Source of the DNA: a bacterium
Lineage (GTDB): Bacteria > BMS3Abin14
Reading direction: 5' to 3'
Assembly: GCA_022865845.1 (NCBI GenBank)
Contig: JALHUC010000405.1
Coordinates: 1 to 7,128, forward strand
Length of the DNA: 7,128 bases
Shown here: in pieces, positions 1 to 6,971 of the stretch
How the letters are laid out: every line of letters begins with the position of its first letter
Position numbering within the stretch: the stretch's first letter is position 1
The notes under the pieces: model-generated
Seen by the model: only the letters and a program-made list of their open reading frames with translations
What the model was told of the DNA's origin: nothing
Databases searched by the model: none
Made by a program: the position numbers and the translations under genes

Positions 1-300
1 GGGGACGCCGAACTGGGTCCTGGAGTCAACATCGGCGCCGGATGCGTTACCTGCAACTATGACGGGTTTAACAAGTACAAAACGGTCATAGAGGAAGGGG
101 TATTCGTCGGGAGCGGCACCATGATGGTGGCCCCCATAACCCTGGGCAAAGGGTCCCTTATCGCCGCGGGATCGACACTGACCCAGGATGTACCTCCGGA
201 CTCACTCGCCATCGCCCGCAGCCAGCAATCGGTCAGGGAAGGGTGGGCAGCTGCAAGGCGTGAAAAGCTCACCAACGAGGGCAAGAAGGAGAAGAACTGA
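1..300 (+). CDS. glmU: GlmU, C-terminal fragment (UDP-GlcNAc pyrophosphorylase / GlcN-1-P acetyltransferase)
   Basis: This is the last 99 codons of GlmU; the start lies upstream of the window. GlmU is a cytoplasmic bifunctional enzyme: its C-terminal left-handed beta-helix acetylates glucosamine-1-phosphate with acetyl-CoA, and its N-terminal domain uridylylates the product to UDP-GlcNAc. The fragment covers only the end of the acetyltransferase domain. Visible are hexapeptide-repeat turns ([27 protein letters not shown]), the active-site stretch TCNYDG (fragment residues 17-22) followed by NKYKT, the VAPIT segment and the EGW motif near the end. These match the known GlmU C-terminus closely. 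The protein ends in a lysine-rich tail. The uridylyltransferase domain and the catalytic His of the acetyltransferase are outside the window. Its TGA (298-300) shares one base with the glmS ATG, so the two are probably co-transcribed and coupled. Confidence 0.95.
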   Translation, partial: GDAELGPGVNIGAGCVTCNYDGFNKYKTVIEEGVFVGSGTMMVAPITLGKGSLIAAGSTLTQDVPPDSLAIARSQQSVREGWAAARREKLTNEGKKEKN

Positions 301-2129
301 TGTGCGGGATTGTTGGATACATCGGACCTGGAAATGCCACCGACATTCTCCTTGAGGGACTGCGCCGACTCGAGTATCGGGGTTACGACTCCGCCGGGAT
401 CGCCGTTATCAGTGATGGAGATCTGGAGATCAGACGAAGCGTAGGCAAGATCATCAACCTGGATGGGGTTATTCGCGAAAAACCTCTCAAAGGCACCACC
501 GGCGTGGGTCACACACGCTGGGCCACCCACGGTAAACCGAGCGAAGAGAACGCCCACCCCCACCGGGACTGCTCTGGCAGGATCGTGGTGGTTCACAACG
601 GGATCATAGAAAACTACCGCGCACTGAGGCAGGATCTGGTAAAGAACGGGCACAAAATGGTTTCCGAAACTGACACCGAAGTCATTGTACACCTCGCGGA
701 AACCCACTACGCTGGCGACCTGGTGGAAGCGGTCAGAAAAACCCTCCGGGAACTGAAGGGAGTCTACGCCCTTACCGTCATGCACGCGGATCACCCCAAC
801 ATGCTCGTTGCGGCGCGCAGCGGACCTCCGCTGGTCATCGGTCTGGGGGAGGGAGAGATGTTCGTTGCCTCCGATATCCCGGCGGTACTGCATCACACGC
901 GACAGTTCCTGTATCTGGAGGATGAACAGATAGCGACGGTCACCGCTGAAGCTGTACTTGTAACAGACCTGGATGGAGCCGAGATCACCATGGAGGCGGT
1001 CACTGTTCCCTGGGACCCGATCCTTGCCGAAAAGGGTGGTTACAAACACTTCATGCACAAGGAGATCCACGAGCAGCCGCAAGCCCTGGCCGACACCCTC
1101 AGAGGACGCTACTTCGAGGAAGATGGTAAGATCACCCTCGACGACATCGACTTCGAAGACCAGTTCATTGAAGAGATGGAAAGATGCATCATTGTCGCCT
1201 GCGGCACCTCCTGGCATGCCGGGCTTGTGGGTCAGTTCCTTATTGAGGAGCTTGCAGGGATTCCCACCTCGGTGGATTACGGATCGGAGTTCAGGTACCG
1301 GAACCCCATTGTCGGGAACCGGACACTGGCAGTTGCCATTTCCCAATCTGGTGAAACAGCAGACACCCTGGCCGCAGTGCGGGAGTGCCGGGAAAAAGGC
1401 GCTTCCATCCTCTCCATCTGCAACGTGGTGGGCAGCATGATAACCAGGGAATCGGACGCCGTTCTCTACACCCACGCCGGTCCTGAGATCGGGGTAGCTT
1501 CGACGAAAGCGTTCACAACTCAGCTTGTGTGCCTCATTCTCTTTGCCATCTACCTCGGGCGTCGGCGTGGTGTTCTCAGCCCTGCCAGAGCTGGCAGTAT
1601 CATGGACTCCCTTTTCTCCCTTCCCCACCACGTGGAGAGCATCGTTGAAGGAGAATCGGCCATCGAGGAACTGGCCAGCCTTTTTTACCATCACTCCGAC
1701 TTCCTGTACCTGGGCCGTGGCATTCACTATCCCATTGCCCTCGAGGGTGCCCTCAAACTCAAGGAGATCAGCTACATCCACGCGGAGGGCTATCCGGCCG
1801 GGGAGATGAAGCATGGACCTATCGCCCTCATCGACGAGAACATGCCGGTGCTCTTCATTGCGACCCGTGACCATGTCTATGAAAAGGTCATTTCAAACAT
1901 GGAGGAGGTCAAGGCCAGGGGAGGTAAAGTCATTGCCGTGACTGACCATCACGAGGAAAGTCTCAGGGAGTGTGCAGACCATTTGATCCACATCCCGGCT
2001 ACTGACCCCCTGATAACCCCGATCCTTGCGACTATTCCTCTCCAGTTGTTCGCATACCACGTTGCAGTCCTCAAGGGGACCGATGTGGACCAGCCAAGGA
2101 ACCTTGCCAAGAGTGTTACAGTGGAGTAG
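300..2129 (+). CDS. glmS: GlmS, glutamine--fructose-6-phosphate aminotransferase (isomerizing)
   Basis: GlmS converts fructose-6-phosphate and glutamine to glucosamine-6-phosphate and glutamate, the committed step to UDP-GlcNAc. The 609-residue length equals that of the E. coli enzyme. The N-terminal class II glutaminase domain (about 1-240) begins MCGIVG, with Cys2 as the N-terminal nucleophile after Met removal; HTRWATHG (71-78), HNG (99-101) and the SETDTE segment (122-127) form its glutamine site. Two SIS sugar-phosphate domains follow: the first holds CGTS (301-304) and SQSGETADT (348-356), the second holds LGRG (471-474) and EGALKLKEISYIHAEG. Catalytic isomerase residues are present: Glu489, His505 and Lys604, in the invariant C-terminal NLAKSVTVE. 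All key residues look intact. The ATG at 300 is supported by AAGGAG at 286-291 with 8 nt spacing and overlaps the glmU stop. No glmS ribozyme can sit directly upstream because that DNA codes for GlmU. Confidence 0.98.
   Translation: MCGIVGYIGPGNATDILLEGLRRLEYRGYDSAGIAVISDGDLEIRRSVGKIINLDGVIREKPLKGTTGVGHTRWATHGKPSEENAHPHRDCSGRIVVVHNGIIENYRALRQDLVKNGHKMVSETDTEVIVHLAETHYAGDLVEAVRKTLRELKGVYALTVMHADHPNMLVAARSGPPLVIGLGEGEMFVASDIPAVLHHTRQFLYLEDEQIATVTAEAVLVTDLDGAEITMEAVTVPWDPILAEKGGYKHFMHKEIHEQPQALADTLRGRYFEEDGKITLDDIDFEDQFIEEMERCIIVACGTSWHAGLVGQFLIEELAGIPTSVDYGSEFRYRNPIVGNRTLAVAISQSGETADTLAAVRECREKGASILSICNVVGSMITRESDAVLYTHAGPEIGVASTKAFTTQLVCLILFAIYLGRRRGVLSPARAGSIMDSLFSLPHHVESIVEGESAIEELASLFYHHSDFLYLGRGIHYPIALEGALKLKEISYIHAEGYPAGEMKHGPIALIDENMPVLFIATRDHVYEKVISNMEEVKARGGKVIAVTDHHEESLRECADHLIHIPATDPLITPILATIPLQLFAYHVAVLKGTDVDQPRNLAKSVTVE
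2119..2128 (+). repeat. 10-bp direct repeat, copy 1 (CAGTGGAGTA)
   Basis: CAGTGGAGTA overlaps the last codons and stop of glmS. An identical copy lies at 2750-2759, just before the ClC start codon. The pair brackets the spacer and the lower-G+C acetyltransferase gene. Ten bases can match by chance in a window of this size, so any significance rests on the position. Confidence 0.4.
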
Positions 2130-2132
2130 GAG

Positions 2133-2218
2133 CAGTGTAGAGTGCAGGGTGTAGAGGGTAAACCCTAGATGTCATTGTATCTGCATTTGGCCTTCTCTAA
2201 AGGCCTCACTCTGCACTG
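2133..2218. repeat. Heptamer-periodic repeat with inverted copy, after glmS
   Basis: Starting four bases after the glmS stop, the sequence runs as imperfect heptamers AGTGTAG, AGTGCAG, GGTGTAG, AGGGTAA (2134-2161). At 2207-2218 the reverse complement appears: CAGTGTAGAGTG (2133-2144) pairs with CACTCTGCACTG (2207-2218) over 12 bp with one G-U pair, and 2141-2151 can pair equally well in another register. Inside lies a smaller perfect hairpin, GGCCTT / AAGGCC (2189-2194, 2200-2205) with a 5-nt loop. The RNA could form a long stem that ends or stabilises the glmUS message, but there is no T-run, so a classical intrinsic terminator is not supported. No coding capacity is recognised here. Confidence 0.6.
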
Positions 2219-2219
2219 A

Positions 2220-2239
2220 GACCCGCCGATGGCGGGATC
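2220..2239. other. Small GC-rich hairpin upstream of ypeA-like gene
   Basis: CCCGCC (2222-2227) and GGCGGG (2231-2236) are perfect inverted repeats around a GAT loop; GA (2220-2221) and TC (2238-2239) extend the stem if A2237 is bulged out. No T-run follows, so a Rho-independent terminator is not shown. It could be a transcript-stability hairpin, part of the adjacent repeat element, or a protein site. Confidence 0.45.
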
Positions 2240-2290
2240 GAAGGGGAATGGTAGAAGCATCAGGAGAATCACTCTTGGACTGGAGAGAGG

Positions 2291-2731
2291 TTGCCCCCGG
2301 ATTATAAGATCATTGAATTTGAAGAACGGTACAGGGATGATGTAATTCATCTCTGGAGGATCTGTGATCTCACCAGACCCTGGAACGATCCCAACAAGGA
2401 CATTGACAGGATCCTGTCCGACCAGACAGGGAAGCTCTTTTTAATTAGAGAGGATAATAAGGTGCTGGGGTCAGTTATGGTCGGCTATGATGGCCATAGA
2501 GGGTCCGTTTACTACCTGTCGGTTCATCCTGACTACCAGAAAAAAAACCTGGGTAGATTGCTGATGAAGCGTTCGGAGGATTACCTTCTGACACTGGGAT
2601 GTCCAAAACTGAATTTAATGGTGAGGACGTCCAATATTCCGGTTATCGAGTTCTACGGCCGGTTAGGGTATGAGAAAGATGAAGTGGTAGTACTCGGCAA
2701 AAGATTGATCACAGACCAGAAACAACACTAG
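2291..2731 (+). CDS. ypeA: YpeA-like GNAT family N-acetyltransferase
   Basis: This 146-residue protein belongs to the GNAT superfamily, which moves an acetyl group from acetyl-CoA to an amine. It resembles E. coli YpeA (141 aa as I recall it) along its length: CDLTRPWNDPNKDI (25-38), GYDGHRGSVYYLSVHP (65-80), GCPKLNLMV (103-111), EFYGRLGY (120-127) and LGKRLI (135-140). I know of no firm substrate for YpeA, so none is assigned. The acetyl-CoA loop, usually Q/R-x-x-G-x-G/A, reads QKKNLG (83-88): the last Gly is kept but the first is Asn, and an A8 run (2540-2547) encodes this spot. The frame is closed upstream by TAG at 2252-2254, and TTG at 2291 is the only usual start before the conserved region; GGAG (2282-2285) lies 5 nt upstream. 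G+C is about 47% by hand count, against about 60% in the flanking genes. Confidence 0.88.
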   Translation: MPPDYKIIEFEERYRDDVIHLWRICDLTRPWNDPNKDIDRILSDQTGKLFLIREDNKVLGSVMVGYDGHRGSVYYLSVHPDYQKKNLGRLLMKRSEDYLLTLGCPKLNLMVRTSNIPVIEFYGRLGYEKDEVVVLGKRLITDQKQH

Positions 2732-2749
2732 CATTGGTAGCAATTTCAT

Positions 2750-2759
2750 CAGTGGAGTA
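2750..2759 (+). repeat. 10-bp direct repeat, copy 2 (CAGTGGAGTA)
   Basis: This is identical to 2119-2128 and includes the GGAG (2754-2757) that serves as the ClC ribosome-binding site, 5 nt before the ATG at 2763. Together with copy 1 it brackets the acetyltransferase segment. Confidence 0.4.
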
Positions 2760-2762
2760 CTA

Positions 2763-4544
2763 ATGGATCCAGCTAAACCAGACATCATCAAGATCAGGAA
2801 AACCATCCGGAAGCGTATCCACGACCTCATCTTCGCCGAGGACACGATCCTTATCACCCTCTCCATCGTCATCGGATTTCTGGCTGGCCTGGGAGCCTGG
2901 GCTTTTCTGGAACTCATCAATATATTCAGGCTTTCCTGGAGTCCCTGGGGAGGCTACACAGGGTTCATTCCAGGAGATATCAGCAGCATCCTGATCCCTC
3001 TCATTCCTGCCTTTGGAGGCCTGCTGCTGGGACCTTTGGGAGCCATGTTCCCTACTGAAGCCAAAGGTCACGGAGTCCCGGAGGTCATGGAATCGGTCGT
3101 CAGGCAGGGCGGAGTGCTCAAGCCGCGTACCATTTTTATCCGGGGCATCGCCTCGGCCATCACCATCGGTACGGGCGGTTCCGCGGGACGTGAGGGACCC
3201 ATCGCCCAGATCGGCGCCGCTATCGGATCCTGGATCGCCCAGGTGTTCAAAATGCCATCCAACAACGTCCGCACTTTGCTCGGCTGCGGCGCCGCCGGAG
3301 GCATCGCAGCGGCCTTCAACGCCCCTATCGCCGGGGCGCTGTTTGCCCTTGAGATCGTCCTGGGGGACTGGCACATAACGACATTCACACCGGTGATCAT
3401 GTCGTCGGTTATCGCGACCACCACATCAAGGTGGCTGCACGGCGGCAAGGCGATCTTCGATGTCCCCTATTATCAACTGGTCAATCCGGTAGAGATCGTC
3501 TTCTACATCATTCTGGGCCTTTTATCGGGACTGGTCGCTCTGCTGTTCATACACTCCATGGACAAGTTCGAGCACTTCTTCGAAAAAAAGGTACCTATCC
3601 ATCCGTGGCTGAAGCCGGCCCTGGGCGGTCTCCTGGTAGGTTTCATCGGCCTGGGCTTCCCCCAGATCTTCAGCAACGGGTACGAGCCCATGGGCAAGGC
3701 CCTGATGGGCGAGATGGTCCTCTGGGTGATGTTCAGTCTCGTCTTCCTGAAGATCATCGCCACCTCCCTGACCCTCGGTTCCGGGGGGTCAGGAGGCGTC
3801 TTTGCGCCTGCCCTTTACATAGGGGCTATGCTGGGGGGGGCTTTCGGGACCGTCATCAACATGCTGTTCCCGCTCATGACCGCGAAGCCGGGGGCTTACG
3901 CACTTGTGGGGATGGGAGCCGTCCTGGCAGCCGCGGCCCACGCGCCCCTTACGAACATCCTTCTTCTGTTCGAACTGACGGGTGACTATCACATCATCCT
4001 GCCCATCATGGTAGCGTGCATCATGAGCACCCTTACTATAAGGGCGCTCTCGCCCCACAGCATCTTTTCCATCGGACTTCACAAAAAAGGGATCACCATC
4101 GAGGCGGGAAAAGAGGTCAATGTCCTTCAAAGCCTCAAGGTTAAAGACGCCATGACAACGAAAAACCTGGAATTTCTCCCTGAAGATATGCCTTTCGGAG
4201 AGATCCTTCGCCACATAACGTTGAGCAACCACTCCAACTTCCCCATGATCAACAAGGAAGGGCATCTGGCCGGAGTGATTTCCTTTCAGGAAATACGCAA
4301 GCACGTTTTTGATCCCGACCTGGAGCAACTGGTCATCGCCAGGGATCTGGCCATACTCGCAATGCCCACAGTCACCCCCTACGACAACCTCAAAGACGCT
4401 CTTTCCCGGATAGCCTACGGTAATATAAAGCAGCTTCCGGTGGTTGATACGAAGGATCCCAAAAAGCTTGTCGGTATCCTTACTCGCAGCGATATTATCA
4501 CTGCATACAACCGGGCTATCTCCAGATATGAAGACAACGGGTAA
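2763..4544 (+). CDS. ClC-family anion channel/transporter with C-terminal CBS pair
   Basis: This 593-residue polytopic protein is a ClC chloride channel or anion/proton exchanger, a family that forms inner-membrane homodimers with one pore per subunit. Residues about 25-440 form the membrane part. The three family signatures are present: GHGVPE (102-107, usually GSGIPE), GREGP (142-146, gating glutamate Glu144) and GGVFAP (344-349). FNAPIAGALFALE (185-197) matches the helix that ends near the internal proton glutamate of exchangers, but the aligned residue is Ile198. The C-terminus holds two CBS repeats (about 458-515 and 528-585; VKDAM, GILTRSDI), which in this family may bind adenine nucleotides and modulate transport. 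By alignment from memory, the central Ser is His103 and the central Tyr is Phe435. The ATG at 2763 has GGAG 5 nt upstream. A G8 run (3833-3840) lies in the coding region. The gene overlaps the helicase start by 17 bases. Confidence 0.95.
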   Translation: MDPAKPDIIKIRKTIRKRIHDLIFAEDTILITLSIVIGFLAGLGAWAFLELINIFRLSWSPWGGYTGFIPGDISSILIPLIPAFGGLLLGPLGAMFPTEAKGHGVPEVMESVVRQGGVLKPRTIFIRGIASAITIGTGGSAGREGPIAQIGAAIGSWIAQVFKMPSNNVRTLLGCGAAGGIAAAFNAPIAGALFALEIVLGDWHITTFTPVIMSSVIATTTSRWLHGGKAIFDVPYYQLVNPVEIVFYIILGLLSGLVALLFIHSMDKFEHFFEKKVPIHPWLKPALGGLLVGFIGLGFPQIFSNGYEPMGKALMGEMVLWVMFSLVFLKIIATSLTLGSGGSGGVFAPALYIGAMLGGAFGTVINMLFPLMTAKPGAYALVGMGAVLAAAAHAPLTNILLLFELTGDYHIILPIMVACIMSTLTIRALSPHSIFSIGLHKKGITIEAGKEVNVLQSLKVKDAMTTKNLEFLPEDMPFGEILRHITLSNHSNFPMINKEGHLAGVISFQEIRKHVFDPDLEQLVIARDLAILAMPTVTPYDNLKDALSRIAYGNIKQLPVVDTKDPKKLVGILTRSDIITAYNRAISRYEDNG

Positions 4545-6783
4545 GGTCTTTTTCCCCTTAGAAGACCTCAACCGGAACCAGCAGGAAGCCGTCACCAGAT
4601 CGGAAGGCCCCCTGCTGGTCCTGGCAGGCGCCGGAAGCGGCAAGACCCGGGTCATCACCTACCGGATCGCCTACCTTCTCCAGGAACGGAAGGTACCGCC
4701 CTACGCCATCCTGGCCGTCACCTTTACCAACAAGGCGGCAGCGGCGATGAGAGAGCGGGTCATCGGCCTCACCGGCAAGGAGGGGCGCGCCGTGTGGATA
4801 TCAACCTTCCACTCAGCGTGTGTGAGGATCCTGCGCCAGCACATCGAAAAACTGGGGATCAGCCGCCACTTTTCCATCTTCGACGACAACGATTCCACCA
4901 GGGTCATCAAGGATGTTCTGGCCGAGATGAATATCGACGCCAGGGTCCTGCCTCCACGCCGGGTTTCCTACCTCATCGGCCGTGCCAAGAACGCCCTCGT
5001 CGAACCGGACCATATGGCCGAGCAGGGGGAGGTGAACCGGGATCACCTTATGGACAAGATCGTGCAGGCCTACAGGATGTACGAAGAACGCCTGCGCAAC
5101 TCCCAGGCTCTGGACTTTGATGATCTTCTCTATTTTACGTGGAGGCTCTTCGAGGAAAAACCGGAGGTCCTTCAATCTTACGAGAACCTTCTCCACTACA
5201 TCCTTGTTGACGAATACCAGGACACCAACCACGCCCAGTATCAGATCATCCGCCAGCTGTCCGCCAAGCGCAGAAACCTATGCGTCGTGGGTGACGACGA
5301 CCAGAGCATCTATCGCTGGCGTGGCGCGGACATCACCAATATCCTGGACTTTGAAAAGGACTTCCCGGAGGCCCAGGTGGTCACCCTCGGTGAAAACTAC
5401 AGATCCACAGGTAACATCCTGAGTGCCGCATCTGGCCTCATCTCCAAAAACACCGGGCGCAAGGAAAAACAGCTTCTCGCCATCCGGCCCGATGGGCAGA
5501 AGGTAAGCGCATACGCCGGTATGGACGAACGTGAGGAGGGTGATTTCATCGCCGCCTCCATTCTCGAACTCATCCGGCATGAGAACTTCACCTTCAAGGA
5601 TTTTTCCGTCTTTTACAGGATCAACGCCCAGTCCAGAGCAATAGAAGACACCTTCCTCAGGATGAACATACCCTACACCATCGTGGGAGGCGTTCGTTTC
5701 TACGATCGTAAGGAGATCAGAGACCTTATCTCCTACCTTCGGCTGATCCTGAACCCGGCAGACTGGGGAAGCTTCGAGCGTATTGTCAACGCCCCCACCA
5801 GAGGGATCGGAAAGACTTCCCTGGAAAAGATCAGAAAGGCCGGGTCCGGCAGCCTTTCCCCCGAAGAGGCGATACAGGCCGCCCTTAAGAGTGGAACTGT
5901 GAAGGGGAAAGCGGCCCGAGGTGCGGGGGATCTTCTTGAAGCCCTCGTGATGCTGAGAAATAAGCTTTCCATCAAAATACCACTGGACGAGTTCATCGTG
6001 GCTGTTCTGGACGAAACCGGATACCTGCGGGCACTTCAGGCTCAAGCCACTGACGAAGCCCGCAACCGGGTAGAGAACCTCCATGAGTTTCTCGTGGTAG
6101 TTGACGACTTTATGTCCAGTAACCTTACAGATCAGAAGAATCCCGTTGAGCTACTGGCTTCTTTCCTGGATCAGATATCTCTTGTCGCCGATCTCGACAG
6201 CCTTAAAGATGAGGGGTCCTCGGTGACCCTGATGACTCTGCATACGGCCAAAGGGCTGGAGTTTCCCGTTGTGTTCATGGCTGGAATGGAGGAGGACCTC
6301 CTGCCTCACTACCGCGCCCAGGGGGAACCGGCTGAGATGGAAGAGGAAAGGCGCCTTTGCTACGTTGGTATGACCCGGGCCAAGGAGCGTCTATTCCTTA
6401 CCATGGCACGCAGGAGGAGACTCTTCGGGCAGTACGACAACACATCTCCTTCCCGATTCTTTACCGAGCTTCCCCCTGAAAATGTCGAGCTTCACAGCGA
6501 CACAACCCATTCTATCCCTGGCATTGCTGACGCCTTCAGTTCCATCCCGGCTCCTCCCGGCCAGAAAGTGGCCATTGGAGACTTCACCTACGTCCCGGAA
6601 CCGGTGGAGGGTGAAGACGGCCTGAGGCCGGGAATGCAGGTACGCCATCCCATGTTCGGAACGGGTCAGGTCATGATAGTGGAAGGGTCCGGAGGCGACG
6701 CGAGGATAACGGTATATTTCCCGAGAGGGGGAAAGAAAAAGCTCATTGCGAAGTACGCTAACTTAGAGCTGATTATGGATTGA
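4528..6783 (+). CDS. pcrA: PcrA/UvrD-type superfamily 1 DNA helicase
   Basis: This is an ATP-driven 3'-5' DNA helicase of the PcrA/UvrD group, which acts in nucleotide excision repair, removal of recombination intermediates and replication-transcription conflicts. The 751-residue length from this start is typical. Motifs in order: LNRNQQEAV (14-22, Q motif), AGAGSGKT (33-40, Walker A, Lys39), VTFTNKAA (64-71), LVDEYQDT (226-233, Walker B, Asp228/Glu229), VGDDDQSIYRWRGA (254-267), GENYRST (288-294), TLHTAKGLEFP (570-580) and RRLCYVGMTRAKERL (608-622). Residues about 700-750 form the C-terminal Tudor-like domain (VRHPMFGTGQV), which in PcrA contacts RNA polymerase. I chose ATG 4528: it sits directly before the conserved N-terminus. 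The same frame is open back to a TTG at 4444, but that would overlap the ClC gene by 101 bases. No strong Shine-Dalgarno precedes 4528, so translation probably depends on ribosomes ending the ClC gene. UvrD cannot be separated from PcrA by sequence alone. Confidence 0.96.
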   Translation: MKTTGKVFFPLEDLNRNQQEAVTRSEGPLLVLAGAGSGKTRVITYRIAYLLQERKVPPYAILAVTFTNKAAAAMRERVIGLTGKEGRAVWISTFHSACVRILRQHIEKLGISRHFSIFDDNDSTRVIKDVLAEMNIDARVLPPRRVSYLIGRAKNALVEPDHMAEQGEVNRDHLMDKIVQAYRMYEERLRNSQALDFDDLLYFTWRLFEEKPEVLQSYENLLHYILVDEYQDTNHAQYQIIRQLSAKRRNLCVVGDDDQSIYRWRGADITNILDFEKDFPEAQVVTLGENYRSTGNILSAASGLISKNTGRKEKQLLAIRPDGQKVSAYAGMDEREEGDFIAASILELIRHENFTFKDFSVFYRINAQSRAIEDTFLRMNIPYTIVGGVRFYDRKEIRDLISYLRLILNPADWGSFERIVNAPTRGIGKTSLEKIRKAGSGSLSPEEAIQAALKSGTVKGKAARGAGDLLEALVMLRNKLSIKIPLDEFIVAVLDETGYLRALQAQATDEARNRVENLHEFLVVVDDFMSSNLTDQKNPVELLASFLDQISLVADLDSLKDEGSSVTLMTLHTAKGLEFPVVFMAGMEEDLLPHYRAQGEPAEMEEERRLCYVGMTRAKERLFLTMARRRRLFGQYDNTSPSRFFTELPPENVELHSDTTHSIPGIADAFSSIPAPPGQKVAIGDFTYVPEPVEGEDGLRPGMQVRHPMFGTGQVMIVEGSGGDARITVYFPRGGKKKLIAKYANLELIMD

Positions 6784-6877
6784 GGATTCAGGATTCAGGA
6801 TTATAAGCTTTCATTTATAGTAAGGCCCACTCTTACCAGCATGTTCAATTCTCAATTCTCAATGCGGAATCCTCAAT
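6779..6877. repeat. Heptamer repeats inside an inverted repeat, after pcrA
   Basis: Overlapping the helicase stop, AGGATTC is repeated as two full copies and a six-base third (6783-6802). Further on, CAATTCT occurs twice plus CAAT (6846-6863), a heptamer in the opposite sense. The ends form a perfect 11-bp inverted repeat: ATTGAGGATTC (6779-6789) and GAATCCTCAAT (6867-6877). Between them is an AT-rich stretch with no recognisable gene. The layout (heptamers at the stop codon, inverted copy about 70-90 bases on) resembles the element after glmS although the bases differ. It might end or protect the 3' end of the transcript. No intrinsic terminator T-run is seen. Confidence 0.6.
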
Positions 6878-6888
6878 TTACCCATTCC

Positions 6889-6917
6889 TTGAAATAAGGA
6901 ACATGACTCTTTATACA
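6889..6917 (+). promoter_or_regulatory. Sigma70-like promoter for the exported-protein gene
   Basis: TTGAAA (6889-6894) and TATACA (6912-6917) are separated by exactly 17 nt, a near-consensus -35/-10 pair. Transcription would start near 6924, giving a leader of about 55 nt before the gene at 6978. Its place after the repeat element, in a spacer, supports a new transcription unit. This is prediction from sequence only. Confidence 0.65.
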
Positions 6918-6937
6918 GAGGATGTTTGGCCCCACCC

Positions 6938-6969
6938 GACTTGAGCCGGGAACCATTTTCACTCAAGTC
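6938..6969 (+). promoter_or_regulatory. Leader hairpin next to the ribosome-binding site
   Basis: GACTTGAG (6938-6945) and CTCAAGTC (6962-6969) form a perfect 8-bp inverted repeat with a 16-nt loop. Its 3' arm ends two bases before AAGGAG. A competing short stem, CCCG (6935-6938) with CGGG (6947-6950), would use part of the 5' arm. This could tune translation, but it matches no riboswitch class I recognise and may be a protein site in DNA instead. Confidence 0.4.
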
Positions 6970-6971
6970 AC

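Noticed and set aside
1..299. glmS ribozyme upstream of glmS.
   Set aside because: The upstream DNA is GlmU coding sequence to the last base, with the glmS start overlapping its stop.
57..1874. Long minus-strand open frame of 605 codons opposite glmU and glmS.
   Set aside because: It lies antisense to an intact, highly conserved glmS and shows no recognisable domain; such frames arise from codon bias in high-G+C genes.
2130..2290. Promoter for the ypeA-like gene.
   Set aside because: Candidate -35-like TTGTAT at 2175-2180 has no convincing -10 box at a proper distance.
2165..2350. Minus-strand 61-codon open frame across the glmS-ypeA spacer.
   Set aside because: It runs through the inverted repeats and into ypeA, and nothing recognisable is encoded.
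4444..4527. Upstream TTG start for the helicase, adding 28 residues.
   Set aside because: The extra residues are the ClC CBS domain read in another frame, and the protein family begins close to the conserved LNRNQQEAV segment after ATG 4528.
2760..4658. Several open frames of 86-289 codons on both strands inside the ClC and helicase genes.
   Set aside because: They overlap well-supported conserved proteins in other frames, and their translations show low-complexity or out-of-frame composition with no family motifs.
6783..6863. CRISPR-like array in the spacer after pcrA.
   Set aside because: The repeats are only 7 bases, directly adjacent without spacers, and no cas genes are present.
6784..6888. 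Rho-independent terminator for the ClC-helicase unit.
   Set aside because: Inverted repeats are present but AT-rich with a long loop, and no stem is followed by a run of T.
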